Assembly (NCBI RefSeq): GCF_900106975.1 | Contig: NZ_FNNU01000001.1 | Location: 62,001-126,000, forward strand | Length of the DNA: 64,000 nt | DNA from: Pseudomonas kuykendallii | GTDB taxonomy: Bacteria > Pseudomonadota > Gammaproteobacteria > Pseudomonadales > Pseudomonadaceae | Direction of reading: 5' to 3' | In this document: one piece after another, positions 16,437 to 26,581 of the stretch | Numbering within the stretch: the first letter of the stretch is position 1 | Layout: every line of letters starts with the position of its first letter | Notes under the pieces: model-generated | What the model saw: only the letters and a program-made list of their open reading frames with translations | Database searches by the model: none | What the model was told of the DNA's origin: nothing | Made by a program: the position numbers and the translations under genes

Positions 16437-16478
16437 CAGGCATGAAAAAGCCCGGCTCGCCGGGCTTTTTCATGCCTG
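16437..16478. terminator. Bidirectional terminator between bamE and rnfH
   Basis: A 20-base perfect stem with a two-base centre is built around GCCCGGC-TC-GCCGGGC, with AAAAA and TTTTT arms extending outwards. It begins just after the bamE stop and overlaps the final codons of rnfH, so it serves both convergent transcripts. Confidence 0.88.
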
Positions 16479-16778
16479 GGATTCGCCCCGCTCGCGTAGA
16501 CGGGCCTTTTCCGCGCGCTGCTTGCGCACTTCCTTGGGGTCGGCGACCAGCGCCCGGTAGATTTCGACCCGGTCGCCGTCCTCCAACACGCGTCGCTGCG
16601 GATCGGCCAGCACCTTGCCGAAGATCCCCAGCGGGCTGCCCTGCAGGTCCAGCCCGGGAAATTCCGCGTCCATGCCACTGGCGACGACCACCGCTCGAGC
16701 ATCGCTTCCCGGCGGCACCTCGCGCGTCAGCAACACCTGCCGATCCGCCTCCGCGTAGACCACCTCGACGCGAATCAT
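16470..16778 (-). CDS. rnfH: RnfH family ubiquitin-like protein
   Basis: This is a 102-residue RnfH family protein with a beta-grasp (ubiquitin-like) fold. The sequence IRVEVVYAEADRQVLLTREVPPG near the N-terminus and DGDRVEIYRALVADPKEVRKQRA near the C-terminus are typical. The biochemical role is not settled; the family is often found beside ratA. The start is the ATG giving MIRVEVVYA, four bases after the ratA stop, so the pair is probably translated together. The last codons overlap the bamE terminator. Confidence 0.9.
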   Translation of the reverse strand: MIRVEVVYAEADRQVLLTREVPPGSDARAVVVASGMDAEFPGLDLQGSPLGIFGKVLADPQRRVLEDGDRVEIYRALVADPKEVRKQRAEKARLRERGESQA

Positions 16779-16782
16779 GGGG

Positions 16783-17217
16783 TCAGCCGTAGAGCTGCTT
16801 GGCGCGCTGGCAGAACGCATCGACAAGCGTATTCGCCGCCTGGTTGAACAGCGGGCCGAGCGTTGCCTTGACCAGCGGACCGGCATAATCGAAGGTCAGG
16901 TCGAGGCTGATCTTGCAGGCCTTGTCGGTCAGCACCTTGAACTGCCAGACCCCGTGCAGCTGGCTGAACGGACCCTCTTCCAGGTCCATCACGATGGTCT
17001 GCCCGGGCGTCAGCGTGTTGCGCGTGATGAACTGCTGACTGAGCCCGGCCTTGGCCACGCTGAGGCTGGCGCGCATGGAGGTGGGGTCGGCATCCAGCAC
17101 CGCGCTGGCGGAGCACCAGGGCAGGAACTCCGGGTAGCGCGCCACGTCGTTGACCAGGTCGTAGAGCGCCTGGGCCGGGTACGGCAGCAAGGCCGAACGT
17201 TGAATATGGGTACTCAT
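16783..17217 (-). CDS. ratA: RatA/YfjG family START-domain protein
   Basis: This 144-residue protein belongs to the polyketide cyclase/START family that includes E. coli RatA and the coenzyme Q-binding protein Coq10. E. coli RatA was reported to hinder 70S assembly by binding 50S subunits; the Coq10 relation suggests ubiquinone binding. The N-terminal SALLPYPAQALYDLVNDVARYPEFLPWC and the C-terminal helix LVDAFCQRAKQLYG are diagnostic. It sits between the SNF-type transporter and rnfH on the same strand, and the ratA-rnfH pair is divergent from smpB as in many gammaproteobacteria. Confidence 0.9.
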   Translation of the reverse strand: MSTHIQRSALLPYPAQALYDLVNDVARYPEFLPWCSASAVLDADPTSMRASLSVAKAGLSQQFITRNTLTPGQTIVMDLEEGPFSQLHGVWQFKVLTDKACKISLDLTFDYAGPLVKATLGPLFNQAANTLVDAFCQRAKQLYG

Positions 17218-17228
17218 TTTCTACCTGT

Positions 17229-18626
17229 TCAGTTCCACAACTGGGCGGTGAAGACGACCAGAATGCCGAATGGTGCCACATATCGCATGAGGAGGAACGC
17301 CAGCGCGAACAGCCGCGGGCTGCGCATCGCCAACTCGTCGCGCACCGCATCGCGCCCCATGATCCAGCCGGCGAAGACCACGAAACACAGCCCACCGAGC
17401 GGCAACATGATCCGCGAGGTGAAGAAGTCGATCACGCCGAAGAAGTCCAGCCCGCTCGCCGCGCCCCATTGATAAAGCGAGAAGCCGCCGTTTTCGCGGA
17501 CGAAGAATTTCGCCTGCTTCCAGATATTGAAGGAGAACACCGTGCCGAGACCGACGAACCAGCAGACGAACGCCAGCACGCTGGTGATCCACAGTCGCGA
17601 ACGGCGGCTGCGCTCCACCAGGTAGGCGACCATCGGTTCGAGCATGGAGATCGCCGAGGTCCAGGCGGCGATCAGCACCAGGATGAAGAACACCACACCC
17701 ATCACCTGGCCGAAGCCGACGTTGCCGAATGCCAGCGGCAGGGTGACGAACATCAGCCCCGGCCCTTCGCCCGGGTTCAGCCCGGCGGAAAACACGATGG
17801 GGAACAAGGCCACGCCGGCCAGCAGCGAGACGAAGGTATCCATCAGCGCCACGGCGATGACGGTGGCGCCGATGGAGGTGTGCTTCGGCATGTAGGCGCC
17901 GTAGATCATGATCGAACCGACCCCCACGCTCAGCGAGAAGAACGCGTGGCCCATGGCGGGCAGCGTTCCCTCGAGCAGCCGCGAGGTATCGAAATTGAAC
18001 ATGAAATGCAGGCCCTGCATGAAATGCCCGGTGGTCATGCTATAGCCGAGCAGGATCAGCAGCAGGACGAACAGCAGCGGCATCATGATTCGCAGGCTTT
18101 TCTCGAGCCCGGCGACCACGCCCTTGGCGATCACCCAGGCCGACAACGCCATGAACACCGTGTGCCAGAGGATCATCCGCCAGGGATCGTCCACCAGCGC
18201 GCCGAACAGCGCCGCGCCACGCTCGGCGGTGGCGCCCTGGAAGTCGCCGCGCCCGACTCCGAGGATGTAATCCAGCGACCAGCCGCCGACCACGCTGTAG
18301 AACGAAAGGATCAGCAGCGCGGTGATCATCCCGGCGAAGGCCGCCCAGGACCAGACGGGCGTATGCCCGGCGGCGACCGCCAGCTCACGCAGCGCGTTCG
18401 CCGGACTCTGCCGCGCGCGCCGGCCGATCAGGGTTTCGGCGAGCATCACCGGCAGACCGATCAGCGCGATGCAGGCAAGGAACACCAACACGAAGGCGCC
18501 GCCGCCGTAGACGCCGGTCATGTAGGGAAATTTCCAGATGCTGCCCAGACCGACCGCGGAACCGGTAGCCGCGAGGATGAACACCCAGCGACTGGTCCAG
18601 CCGCCGTGCACTGAAACCTTGTCCAT
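17229..18626 (-). CDS. Sodium-dependent transporter (SNF family)
   Basis: This is a 465-residue integral membrane protein of the neurotransmitter:sodium symporter (SNF, LeuT-like) family, with about 11-12 membrane segments. The N-terminal segment [20 protein letters not shown] followed by WKFPY is the family signature for sodium and substrate binding in helix 1. The substrate is probably an amino acid, but nothing in the sequence names it. It lies 11 bases upstream of ratA on the same strand and may be co-transcribed with ratA-rnfH. Confidence 0.92.
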   Translation of the reverse strand: MDKVSVHGGWTSRWVFILAATGSAVGLGSIWKFPYMTGVYGGGAFVLVFLACIALIGLPVMLAETLIGRRARQSPANALRELAVAAGHTPVWSWAAFAGMITALLILSFYSVVGGWSLDYILGVGRGDFQGATAERGAALFGALVDDPWRMILWHTVFMALSAWVIAKGVVAGLEKSLRIMMPLLFVLLLILLGYSMTTGHFMQGLHFMFNFDTSRLLEGTLPAMGHAFFSLSVGVGSIMIYGAYMPKHTSIGATVIAVALMDTFVSLLAGVALFPIVFSAGLNPGEGPGLMFVTLPLAFGNVGFGQVMGVVFFILVLIAAWTSAISMLEPMVAYLVERSRRSRLWITSVLAFVCWFVGLGTVFSFNIWKQAKFFVRENGGFSLYQWGAASGLDFFGVIDFFTSRIMLPLGGLCFVVFAGWIMGRDAVRDELAMRSPRLFALAFLLMRYVAPFGILVVFTAQLWN

Positions 18627-18728
18627 CGATTGCTGCCCACCCGGTCAAAAAAGAGCGCGCATTGTCCGGGTTTCACCCAACCCCCTCAAGCGCACGTCTG
18701 CGGCATAGCCGCGCCGTTGTCGACTCCC

Positions 18729-18734
18729 TATAAT
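18729..18734 (+). promoter_or_regulatory. Consensus -10 box very close to the smpB start
   Basis: A perfect TATAAT hexamer lies only nine bases before the smpB ATG, with no good -35 at the usual distance. If it is used, transcription would begin within a few bases of the ATG. No Shine-Dalgarno sequence is visible between the box and the start, which also fits a near-leaderless message. Confidence 0.5.
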
Positions 18735-18743
18735 GCCGCCCCT

Positions 18744-19226
18744 ATGGCCAAGCAAAAGAAAACATCTCCGGGTTCCATCGCGCAGAACAAGAAGGCACTG
18801 CACGACTTTTTCATCGAGCAACGCTTCGAAGCGGGCCTCGCTCTCGCGGGCTGGGAAGTGAAAAGCCTGCGCGCCGGCAAGGCGCAGTTGGTCGACAGCT
18901 ACGTGCTGCTCAAGGACGGCGAGGCGTGGCTGATGGGTTGCCACATCACGCCGCTCACCACCGCCAGCACCCACGTCATCGCCGACCCCACCCGCACGCG
19001 CAAGCTGCTCCTGCACAAGCGCGAACTGGGCAAGCTGTTCGGCGCCGTGCAGCAGAAGGGCTACGCCTGCGTGGCGCTGTCGCTGCACTGGAAGAAGCAC
19101 CTGATCAAGTGCGACATCGCCCTGGCGAAGGGCAAGAAGGAGTTCGACAAGCGCCACACCGAGAAGGAGCGCGACGCCGATCGCGAGGTGCAGCGCGCGA
19201 TGCGCACCAAGGGCAAGGACGAGTAA
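18744..19226 (+). CDS. smpB: SsrA-binding protein SmpB
   Basis: SmpB binds tmRNA and delivers it to stalled ribosomes. The 160-residue protein has the expected core: [39 protein letters not shown] and the C-terminal basic tail [18 protein letters not shown]. The ATG giving MAKQKK is the family start; upstream in-frame codons overlap the transporter promoter region. The partner ssrA gene lies about 8 kb downstream in this window. No Shine-Dalgarno sequence precedes the start. Confidence 0.97.
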   Translation: MAKQKKTSPGSIAQNKKALHDFFIEQRFEAGLALAGWEVKSLRAGKAQLVDSYVLLKDGEAWLMGCHITPLTTASTHVIADPTRTRKLLLHKRELGKLFGAVQQKGYACVALSLHWKKHLIKCDIALAKGKKEFDKRHTEKERDADREVQRAMRTKGKDE

Positions 19227-19291
19227 TCGCCGCCCGCCTTCGGACGGCTCCGCGGGTTTCCAGCCCGCGCCGTCCGAACCTCATCTAACCG

Positions 19292-20062
19292 CTACAAGCC
19301 CTGACGACGCTGCGCCCGCGCCACGCGCTGGGCTTCCTGCTGGGCTTCGGCGAGCACTTCCTGAACGTAGTGGATGTGCCGGTTGGAGATATCCCGGGCG
19401 TCTTCGGCCCGTCGCTCGATGATCGCGTCGAACAGCTCGCGGTGCTGCTTCATCAGCATGTCGCGGGTCTCGCTGCGGCGTTCGTACATTCCGCCGATGT
19501 TGGTCACCACGTTGCGCTTGAGCAGGTCGAACAGCGCGCGGATGGTGTGCAGCAGCATGCCGTTGTGGCTGGCCTCGGCGATCGCCAGGTGGAAGGAGGC
19601 GTCGGCCGCGCCCTCTTCGACGCTGACCTGCGGGTTGCGCAGGTAGCACTGCTGCAGCGTGTCGAATGCCGCGCGCAGGCGCTGGTGATCCAGCTCCGTG
19701 GCGCGAATGGCCGCGTAGTACGCGCAGGAGCCTTCCAGCGTGTGGCGAAACTCCAGCAGATCGCGCTGCGCTTCGTCGCTGCTTTCCAGCAGGTGCATGA
19801 GCGGGTCGCTGAACGCCGAGCCCAGGGTATCGACGACGAAGGTTCCGCCGCCGTGCCGACTCATTAGCAGGCCACGCGCGGTGAGCTTCTGAATCGCTTC
19901 GCGCAGCGAGGGCCGTGACACGCCGAAACGTTCCGCCAGGGCTCTTTCGGCGGGCAATCGTTCACCGGCACGCAAGGTGCCTTCGAGGATCATCGTCTCG
20001 AGTTGCGCAACGATAGTGTCCGACAAACGACGCTGACGAACCTGACCAAACTCCAATGACAC
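19292..20062 (-). CDS. lldR: Lactate-responsive GntR/FadR-type regulator LldR
   Basis: LldR represses the lactate utilisation operon and is released by lactate. The protein has an N-terminal GntR winged helix (LRAGERLPAERALAERFGVSRPSLREA) and a C-terminal FCD ligand domain with the metal and ligand histidines (SFHLAIAEASHN, then KQHRELFDAI and NRHIHYV). The start is uncertain: a GTG three codons upstream is possible, but GAGGTGAG lies at good distance before the GTG used here, and a TTG two codons further in (giving MEFGQV) is a third option. It is divergent from lldP, and an operator of the FadR type lies in the shared region. Confidence 0.92.
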   Translation of the reverse strand: MSLEFGQVRQRRLSDTIVAQLETMILEGTLRAGERLPAERALAERFGVSRPSLREAIQKLTARGLLMSRHGGGTFVVDTLGSAFSDPLMHLLESSDEAQRDLLEFRHTLEGSCAYYAAIRATELDHQRLRAAFDTLQQCYLRNPQVSVEEGAADASFHLAIAEASHNGMLLHTIRALFDLLKRNVVTNIGGMYERRSETRDMLMKQHRELFDAIIERRAEDARDISNRHIHYVQEVLAEAQQEAQRVARAQRRQGL

Positions 20063-20202
20063 CGTTCTCACCTCGAAATGGTCGCCGCTGTGGCGATCGT
20101 CAGGCAGCGGGCGCTACCCGCTGGGAAGACTAGACAGCCCGTTTACAGCCCACAAGAGACGCGGCATCCAGCGGTCTTCGACCAAAGTATGAGCCGCTCA
20201 AA

Positions 20203-20231
20203 TTGACACCCACATAGCCCGCTTTTAATCT
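20203..20231 (+). promoter_or_regulatory. Sigma-70 promoter of the lldP-lldD-dld operon
   Basis: TTGACA, a 17-base spacer and TAATCT form a strong promoter reading toward lldP. It ends about 110 bases before the lldP start, leaving room for the operator just downstream. Confidence 0.75.
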
Positions 20232-20251
20232 GGGCGCGTGACGCTGTAAAT

Positions 20252-20262
20252 TGGTATTACCA
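20252..20262. promoter_or_regulatory. Probable LldR operator
   Basis: TGGTATTACCA fits the FadR-subfamily consensus TNGTNNNACNA as a perfect dyad. It lies about 15-25 bases after the likely transcription start, so bound LldR would block elongation or open complex formation. Lactate release of LldR is known in Pseudomonas; the site itself is inferred. Confidence 0.68.
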
Positions 20263-20338
20263 CTTTATCTGCACGCACCGGGACCCGCAACACCCTGCGA
20301 ACCGGGCAGCTACAACCACAATAAACAGGGGAGTCCCC

Positions 20339-22039
20339 ATGCAGACTTGGCAACAGATCTACACCCCGCTTGGCAGCCTGTGGCTGTCCGCGGCGGTCGC
20401 ACTGATACCGATCGTGTTCTTCTTCCTCGGCCTCGCGGTATTCCGCATGAAGGGCTACGTCGCCGGGACCATCACCCTGGCCCTCTCCATGCTGATCGCC
20501 ATCTTCGCCTTCGACATGCCCGTCGAGAAGGCGCTGGCCTCGGCCGGCTACGGCTTCGCCTATGGTCTCTGGCCGATCGCCTGGATCATCGTCGCGGCGG
20601 TATTCCTCTACAAACTGACGGTCAAGAGCGGCCAGTTCGAGATCATCCGCAGCTCGGTGCTGTCGATCACCGACGACCAGCGTCTGCAGATGCTGCTGAT
20701 CGGCTTCTCCTTCGGCGCGTTCCTCGAAGGCGCCGCCGGCTTCGGCGCACCGGTGGCGATCACCGCGGCCCTGCTCGTCGGCCTCGGCTTCAACCCGCTG
20801 TATGCCGCCGGCCTGTGCCTGATTGCCAACACCGCGCCAGTGGCGTTCGGCGCGCTGGGTATCCCGATCATCGTCGCAGGCCAGGTCACCGGCATCGACG
20901 CGTTCAAGATCGGCGCCATGACCGGTCGCCAACTGCCGCTGCTGTCGCTGATCGTGCCGTTCTGGCTGGTGGCGATGATGGACGGCCTGCGCGGCATCAA
21001 GGAAACCTGGCCCGCCGCACTGGTTGCCGGTGCCAGCTTCGCCGTTGCGCAGTTCTTCACCTCCAACTTCATCGGCCCGGAACTGCCGGACATCACCTCC
21101 GCGCTGTTCAGCCTGATTTCCCTGACCCTGTTCCTCAAGGTCTGGCAGCCCAAGCGCAGTGGCGCCGCGGCCAAGGAAGCCGAAGTGGTCGGCATCACCG
21201 CGGGCGGCGCTGCCGTGGTCGGCGGTTTCGGCGGAGCCCGCTCCACGGTCGCCTCGCCCTACAGCTTCGGCCAGATCCTCAAGGCCTGGTCGCCGTTCCT
21301 GATCCTCACCGTGGTCGTCACCATCTGGACGCTGAAGCCGTTCAAGGCGATGTTCGCCGCGGGCGGTGCGCTGTACAGCAGCGTGTTCACCTTCGCCGTG
21401 CCCTACCTCGACCAACTGGTGATCAAGGTGGCCCCGATCGTCGCCAACCCGACGCCAATGCCGGCCGTGTTCAAGCTCGACCCGATCTCCGCCACCGGCT
21501 CCGCGATCTTCCTCTCCGCGGTCCTGTCGATGTTCATCCTGCGGATCACCCCACGAATTGGTCTGACCACATTCAAGGAGACCCTGGTCGAGCTGAAGTT
21601 CCCGATCATGTCGATCGGCATGGTGCTGGCCTTCGCCTTCGTCACCAACTACTCCGGCATGTCCACCACCATGGCGCTGGTTCTCGCCGGCACCGGCGCG
21701 GCCTTCCCGTTCTTCTCGCCGTTTCTCGGCTGGCTGGGCGTGTTCCTGACCGGCTCGGACACCTCGTCCAATGCCCTGTTCGGCTCGCTGCAGGCGACCA
21801 CCGCGCACCAGATCGGCGTGAACGACACGCTGCTGGTGGCCGCCAACAGCAGCGGCGGCGTGACCGGCAAGATGATCTCGCCACAGTCCATCGCCGTAGC
21901 CTGCGCTGCGACCGGCCTGGTGGGCAAGGAATCCGACCTGTTCCGCTTCACCCTCAAGCACAGCCTGATCTTCGCCACCTTCGTCGGCATCATCACCGTG
22001 CTGCAGGCCTACGTGTTCACCGGCATGCTGGTGCACTGA
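20339..22039 (+). CDS. lldP: L-lactate permease LldP
   Basis: LldP imports lactate, and usually glycolate, by proton symport. The 566-residue protein is nearly all hydrophobic, with about 12-14 membrane segments. The family signature [16 protein letters not shown] (about residues 124-139) and a C-terminal [13 protein letters not shown] stretch are present. It is the first gene of the lldP-lldD-dld operon and has a GGGGAG ribosome binding site. Confidence 0.97.
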   Translation: MQTWQQIYTPLGSLWLSAAVALIPIVFFFLGLAVFRMKGYVAGTITLALSMLIAIFAFDMPVEKALASAGYGFAYGLWPIAWIIVAAVFLYKLTVKSGQFEIIRSSVLSITDDQRLQMLLIGFSFGAFLEGAAGFGAPVAITAALLVGLGFNPLYAAGLCLIANTAPVAFGALGIPIIVAGQVTGIDAFKIGAMTGRQLPLLSLIVPFWLVAMMDGLRGIKETWPAALVAGASFAVAQFFTSNFIGPELPDITSALFSLISLTLFLKVWQPKRSGAAAKEAEVVGITAGGAAVVGGFGGARSTVASPYSFGQILKAWSPFLILTVVVTIWTLKPFKAMFAAGGALYSSVFTFAVPYLDQLVIKVAPIVANPTPMPAVFKLDPISATGSAIFLSAVLSMFILRITPRIGLTTFKETLVELKFPIMSIGMVLAFAFVTNYSGMSTTMALVLAGTGAAFPFFSPFLGWLGVFLTGSDTSSNALFGSLQATTAHQIGVNDTLLVAANSSGGVTGKMISPQSIAVACAATGLVGKESDLFRFTLKHSLIFATFVGIITVLQAYVFTGMLVH

Positions 22040-22263
22040 GGCACTGACCGCGGTTGACTACGCTGTCAGAGCCACGCGGGACGGATGCCAGTCGGCATTC
22101 CGTTCCGCAGGCGTTTACAGCCACCTGGAGCGGGACATCCAGGCCCGTCGGCAGCGCCGCGACTCGCCGCGCATCTGCGCCGCAGGTGCACCGACATCCA
22201 GTTTCCCTGTCGAGGACGACGCCCACCTGGCGCCCGCCTCGCTTTCCCAAACGGTGTGAACAC

Positions 22264-23433
22264 ATGATCATCTCCGCCTCTACCGATTACCGCGCCGCGG
22301 CCAAACGCAAGCTGCCGCCCTTCCTGTTCCACTATGTCGACGGCGGCGCCTACGCCGAGTACACCCTGCGCCGCAACGTCGACGACCTGGCCAGCATCGC
22401 CCTGCGCCAGCGCGTACTGCGCAACATGTCCGAGCTGAGCCTGGAGACCCAGCTGTTCGGCGAGACCCTGTCGATGCCGGTTGCCCTGGCGCCCGTCGGG
22501 CTGACCGGCATGCTCGCCCGCCGCGGCGAAGTGCAGGCCGCACGCGCCGCCGACGCCAAGGGCATTCCCTTCACCCTGTCCACCGTGTCGGTCTGCCCGA
22601 TCGAGGAAGTCGCGCCGGCGATCAAGCGGCCGATGTGGTTCCAGCTCTACGTGCTGAAAGACCGCGGCTTCATGAAGAACGCCCTCGAGCGCGCCAAGGC
22701 CGCCGGCGTGACCACCCTGGTGTTCACCGTCGACATGCCCACTCCCGGCGCACGCTACCGCGACGCCCACTCAGGCATGAGCGGCCCGAACGCCGCCCTG
22801 CGCCGCGTGGTACAGGCCATGACCCACCCGCTGTGGGCCTGGGACGTGGGCCTGAACGGCAAGCCGCACGACCTCGGCAACATTTCCACCTACCGCGGCC
22901 ATCCCACCGGGCTGGAGGACTACATCGGCTGGCTGGCGACCAACTTCGATCCGTCGATCTCCTGGCAGGACCTGCAGTGGATTCGCGATTTCTGGGACGG
23001 CCCGATGGTCATCAAAGGCATCCTCGACCCCGAGGACGCCCGCGATGCGGTCAAGTTCGGCGCGGACGGCATCATCGTCTCCAACCATGGCGGCCGTCAG
23101 CTCGACGGCGTGCTCTCCAGCGCGCGGGCGATGCCGGCGATCGCCGATGCGGTCAAGGGCGACCTCAAGATCCTCGCCGACTCGGGCATCCGCAATGGCC
23201 TCGACGTGGTGCGCATGATCGCCCTGGGCGCCGATACCGTACTGCTCGGGCGTGCCTTCGCCTACGCACTGGCGGTGGACGGCGAAGCCGGCGTGACCAA
23301 CCTGCTCAACCTGATCGAGAAGGAAATGCGCGTGGCGATGGTGCTCACCGGCGCCAAATCCATCAGCGAAATCAGCGCGGATTCGCTGGTCCGCGAACTG
23401 GGCGAATACCAGACCACCCGCCACGTCGACTAA
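22264..23433 (+). CDS. lldD: Quinone-linked FMN L-lactate dehydrogenase LldD
   Basis: LldD oxidises L-lactate to pyruvate at the inner membrane and passes electrons to quinone. The 389-residue FMN enzyme starts [20 protein letters not shown], typical of LldD. The active-site signature [10 protein letters not shown] contains the catalytic histidine, and ADSGIRNG with LGRAFAYA binds FMN phosphate. About 220 bases separate it from lldP; an upstream in-frame ATG in that interval is rejected because the added sequence has no family resemblance. The interval holds only a weak imperfect hairpin. Confidence 0.97.
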   Translation: MIISASTDYRAAAKRKLPPFLFHYVDGGAYAEYTLRRNVDDLASIALRQRVLRNMSELSLETQLFGETLSMPVALAPVGLTGMLARRGEVQAARAADAKGIPFTLSTVSVCPIEEVAPAIKRPMWFQLYVLKDRGFMKNALERAKAAGVTTLVFTVDMPTPGARYRDAHSGMSGPNAALRRVVQAMTHPLWAWDVGLNGKPHDLGNISTYRGHPTGLEDYIGWLATNFDPSISWQDLQWIRDFWDGPMVIKGILDPEDARDAVKFGADGIIVSNHGGRQLDGVLSSARAMPAIADAVKGDLKILADSGIRNGLDVVRMIALGADTVLLGRAFAYALAVDGEAGVTNLLNLIEKEMRVAMVLTGAKSISEISADSLVRELGEYQTTRHVD

Positions 23434-23495
23434 ACCGATGAGGCCGCGCGGCGCCCTCGCCGACGCGGCCCGCCACAACCGAACCTGGAGCCTGA

Positions 23496-26330
23496 ATGAA
23501 CACGTCCGTCGCCCTGCCGGCCGACTTCGTCGCCGCCGTCGAGCAGTTGATCCCGCGTGAGCGGCGTTTCGACGATCCGCTATCGACCCTTGCCTACGGC
23601 ACGGACGCGAGCTTCTATCGCCTGATTCCGAAGCTGGTAGTGCGCGTCGAGTCGGAGCACGAAGTGGTCGCGCTGTTGCGTCAGGCGCAGGCATCCAAGG
23701 TCCCCGTGACCTTTCGCGCGGCCGGCACCAGCCTCTCCGGGCAATCGGTCAGCGACTCGGTACTGATCGTCCTCGGCGATCACTGGAACGCCCGCGAAAT
23801 ACGCGGCGAAGGCACGCAGATCCGCCTGCAGCCGGGCGTGATCGGCGCCCAGGCCAACGCCTGGCTGGCCCCGTTCGGACGCAAGATCGGGCCGGACCCG
23901 GCCTCGATCAACGCGGCCAAGATCGGCGGCATCGTCGCCAACAACTCCAGCGGCATGTGCTGCGGTACGGCGCAGAACACCTACCACACGCTGGCCGGCC
24001 TGCGCCTGGTGCTGGCCGACGGCACGGTGCTGGACAGCGAAGACCCGGCCAGCGTCGCTGCCTTCGAGCAATCCCATGCAGCGCTGCTCGAACAGCTGGC
24101 CGAACTCGGCCGGCAGACCCGCGCCAACACCGGGCTGGCGGCAAAAATCCGTCACAAGTACCGATTGAAGAACACCACCGGGCTGTCGCTCAATGCGCTG
24201 GTGGACTACGACCAGCCGCTGGACATCCTCAACCACCTGCTGGTCGGCTCCGAAGGCACGCTGGGGTTCATCAGCGCGGTGACCTACGACACCGTGCCGG
24301 AGTACCCGCACAAGGCCACCGCCTTCATCGTCTTCCCCGATGTGGAAACCTGCTGCCGCGCGGTGCCGGTGCTCAAGCAGCAACCGGTTTCCGCGGTGGA
24401 ACTGCTCGACCGTCGCAGCATGCGTTCGGTGCAGGACAAGCCGGGCATGCCGGCCTTCGTGCAGACACTGTCCGAAGGGGCCTGCGCGCTGCTGATCGAG
24501 TCGCGCGCGGCCAGCCACAGCCTGCTTCACGAACAGCTCGGGCAGATCATGGCCTCGCTGGCCCCCTTCCCCACCGAGGCGCGAGTCGACTTCACCGAGG
24601 ACCCGGTGGAATACGGACGGCTGTGGGCGATCCGCAAGGACACCTTCCCGGCCGTCGGCGCGGTGCGCGAGACCGGTACCACGGTGATCATCGAGGACGT
24701 GACCTTCCCGGTCGAACAGCTGGCCGAGGGCGTCAACCGTCTGATCGAACTGCTGGAAAAGCATCACTACGACGAGGCGATCCTGTTCGGCCACGCGCTG
24801 GAGGGCAACCTGCACTTCGTCTTCACCCAGAGCTTCGAGACGCCGGAACAGATCCAGCGCTACTCGGCGTTCATGGAAGACGTCGCGCAGCTGGTGGCGG
24901 TGGAGTTCGGCGGTTCACTGAAGGCCGAGCACGGTACCGGCCGCAACATGGCGCCCTTCGTCGAACTGGAATGGGGCAACGAGGCCTACCAGCTGATGTG
25001 GTCACTCAAACGGCTGCTCGACCCCAACGGCATCCTGAACCCCGGTGTGGTGCTCTCCGAAGACCCGGACATCCACCTGAAGAACCTCAAGCCGCTGCCG
25101 GCCGCCGACACCCTGGTCGACAAGTGCATCGAGTGCGGCTTCTGCGAGCCGGTCTGCCCGTCCAACGGGCTGACCCTGACCCCGCGCCAGCGCATCGTCA
25201 TGTGGCGCGACATCCAGGCCAGGCAGCGCGCGGGCGTCGACACCGCCGAGCTGGAAGCCGACTACGCCTACCGTGGGGTGGACACCTGCGCCGCCACCGG
25301 CCTCTGCGCCCAGCGCTGCCCGGTGGGCATCAACACCGGCGAACTGGTGCGCAAGCTGCGCAGCGTGCACGCGCACCACGCCAAGGCCGCCACCTGGACG
25401 GCCGAACACTTCCGTACCGCCATGCTTGGCGCCCGCTTCATGCTGCACGTGGCCAATGGCGCGCGGCTGCTGCTCGGCGCGCCGCTGCTGGGCCGGACCT
25501 CCGCCGCGCTGAGCAAGGCCAGCAAAGGCCGCGTCCCGCTGTGGACGCCGGCCATGCCGCAGCCGATCCAGAAGCTCAACCTGCCGGAATCGAATGCCGA
25601 CCAGCGCCCGCGCGTGGTCTATCTGGCGGCTTGCATTTCGCGTGCGATGGGCCCCGCGTCCGGCGACAAGGAACAGCTGCCGCTGCTCGACAAGACCCGC
25701 GCGCTGCTGGAGAAGGCCGGCTACCAAGTGGTCTTCCCGAAGAACCTCGACAACCTCTGCTGCGGCCAGCCATTCGCCTCCAAGGGCTACTTCGAGCAGG
25801 CCAACCGCAAGCGCCAGGAAACCCTCGACGCATTGCTCGAAGCCAGCCGCGGCGGGCTCGACCCGATCTACTGCGACACCAGCCCCTGCACCCTGCGGCT
25901 GGTCCAGGAGCTCGCCGACGAACGCCTCGACGTGCACGACCCGGTGCGCTTCATCCGCACCCACCTGCTCGACCGTCTGGACATCGTCCCGCAGGAAGCG
26001 CCGATCGCCGTCCACGTCACCTGCAGTACCCAGCACCTGGGCGAAGGCCCGGCGCTGATCGAAATCGCCAAGCGCTGCGCGAAGACCGTGGTGATTCCCG
26101 AAGGCATCCATTGCTGCGGCTTCGCCGGCGACAAGGGCTTCACCACCCCGGAGCTGAACGGCCACTCGCTGCGTTCGCTCAAGGACGCGGTGCAGCACTG
26201 CGACGAAGGCATCTCCACCAGTCGCACCTGCGAAATCGGCCTGACCCAACACGGCGGCATCGACTACCACGGCCTGGTGTATCTCGTCGACCGCGTCTCC
26301 CGCCCCCGAGCCACACCTCTAACTGTTTGA
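23496..26330 (+). CDS. dld: FAD/Fe-S D-lactate dehydrogenase-type oxidoreductase (Dld)
   Basis: This 944-residue protein is a fusion of an FAD-linked oxidase and an Fe-S subunit. The N-terminal FAD-binding PCMH domain (VPVTFRAAGTSLSGQS) is followed by the FAD-oxidase C-terminal domain with AEHGTGRNMAPFVE. Two 4Fe-4S motifs (CIECGFCEPVCP and CAATGLCAQRCP) lie near residues 545 and 600, and two CCG domains (NLCCGQPF, HCCGFAGD) follow. The architecture matches the D-lactate dehydrogenase encoded in the lldPD-dld operons of Pseudomonas. With LldD it lets the cell use both lactate isomers. A terminator follows closely. Confidence 0.9.
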   Translation: MNTSVALPADFVAAVEQLIPRERRFDDPLSTLAYGTDASFYRLIPKLVVRVESEHEVVALLRQAQASKVPVTFRAAGTSLSGQSVSDSVLIVLGDHWNAREIRGEGTQIRLQPGVIGAQANAWLAPFGRKIGPDPASINAAKIGGIVANNSSGMCCGTAQNTYHTLAGLRLVLADGTVLDSEDPASVAAFEQSHAALLEQLAELGRQTRANTGLAAKIRHKYRLKNTTGLSLNALVDYDQPLDILNHLLVGSEGTLGFISAVTYDTVPEYPHKATAFIVFPDVETCCRAVPVLKQQPVSAVELLDRRSMRSVQDKPGMPAFVQTLSEGACALLIESRAASHSLLHEQLGQIMASLAPFPTEARVDFTEDPVEYGRLWAIRKDTFPAVGAVRETGTTVIIEDVTFPVEQLAEGVNRLIELLEKHHYDEAILFGHALEGNLHFVFTQSFETPEQIQRYSAFMEDVAQLVAVEFGGSLKAEHGTGRNMAPFVELEWGNEAYQLMWSLKRLLDPNGILNPGVVLSEDPDIHLKNLKPLPAADTLVDKCIECGFCEPVCPSNGLTLTPRQRIVMWRDIQARQRAGVDTAELEADYAYRGVDTCAATGLCAQRCPVGINTGELVRKLRSVHAHHAKAATWTAEHFRTAMLGARFMLHVANGARLLLGAPLLGRTSAALSKASKGRVPLWTPAMPQPIQKLNLPESNADQRPRVVYLAACISRAMGPASGDKEQLPLLDKTRALLEKAGYQVVFPKNLDNLCCGQPFASKGYFEQANRKRQETLDALLEASRGGLDPIYCDTSPCTLRLVQELADERLDVHDPVRFIRTHLLDRLDIVPQEAPIAVHVTCSTQHLGEGPALIEIAKRCAKTVVIPEGIHCCGFAGDKGFTTPELNGHSLRSLKDAVQHCDEGISTSRTCEIGLTQHGGIDYHGLVYLVDRVSRPRATPLTV

Positions 26331-26344
26331 TTGCACAAGTCTTT

Positions 26345-26371
26345 AGCCCCGTCACGTACGGGGCTTTTTTT
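26345..26371 (+). terminator. Terminator of the lldP-lldD-dld operon
   Basis: AGCCCCGT-CACGT-ACGGGGCT followed by a T-run lies 15 bases after the dld stop. It is a standard intrinsic terminator. Confidence 0.88.
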
Positions 26372-26581
26372 CGCCGAAACAAACCTCAGCCAAGCGGCGC
26401 GAGAAAAAAATGAACCCCTGGCAATTCGCCGGAGTCCATTTTTGCAAGTCCGGTAATAAAAAGGACTTGTTCGAAACGGCCAGCCAAGGAAGCGAAAAAC
26501 CTCTATCCAGAGCGCTTCCACGGTGAGTCAAACGGGTAAGCCAAAGGCGCCTGTGCCGAATCTTTGACCGAGGAGAAACAC

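Noticed and set aside
22040-22263. Extended start of lldD inside the lldP-lldD interval
   Set aside because: The added 70 residues have no resemblance to LldD, and the ATG giving MIISASTDY matches the family start.
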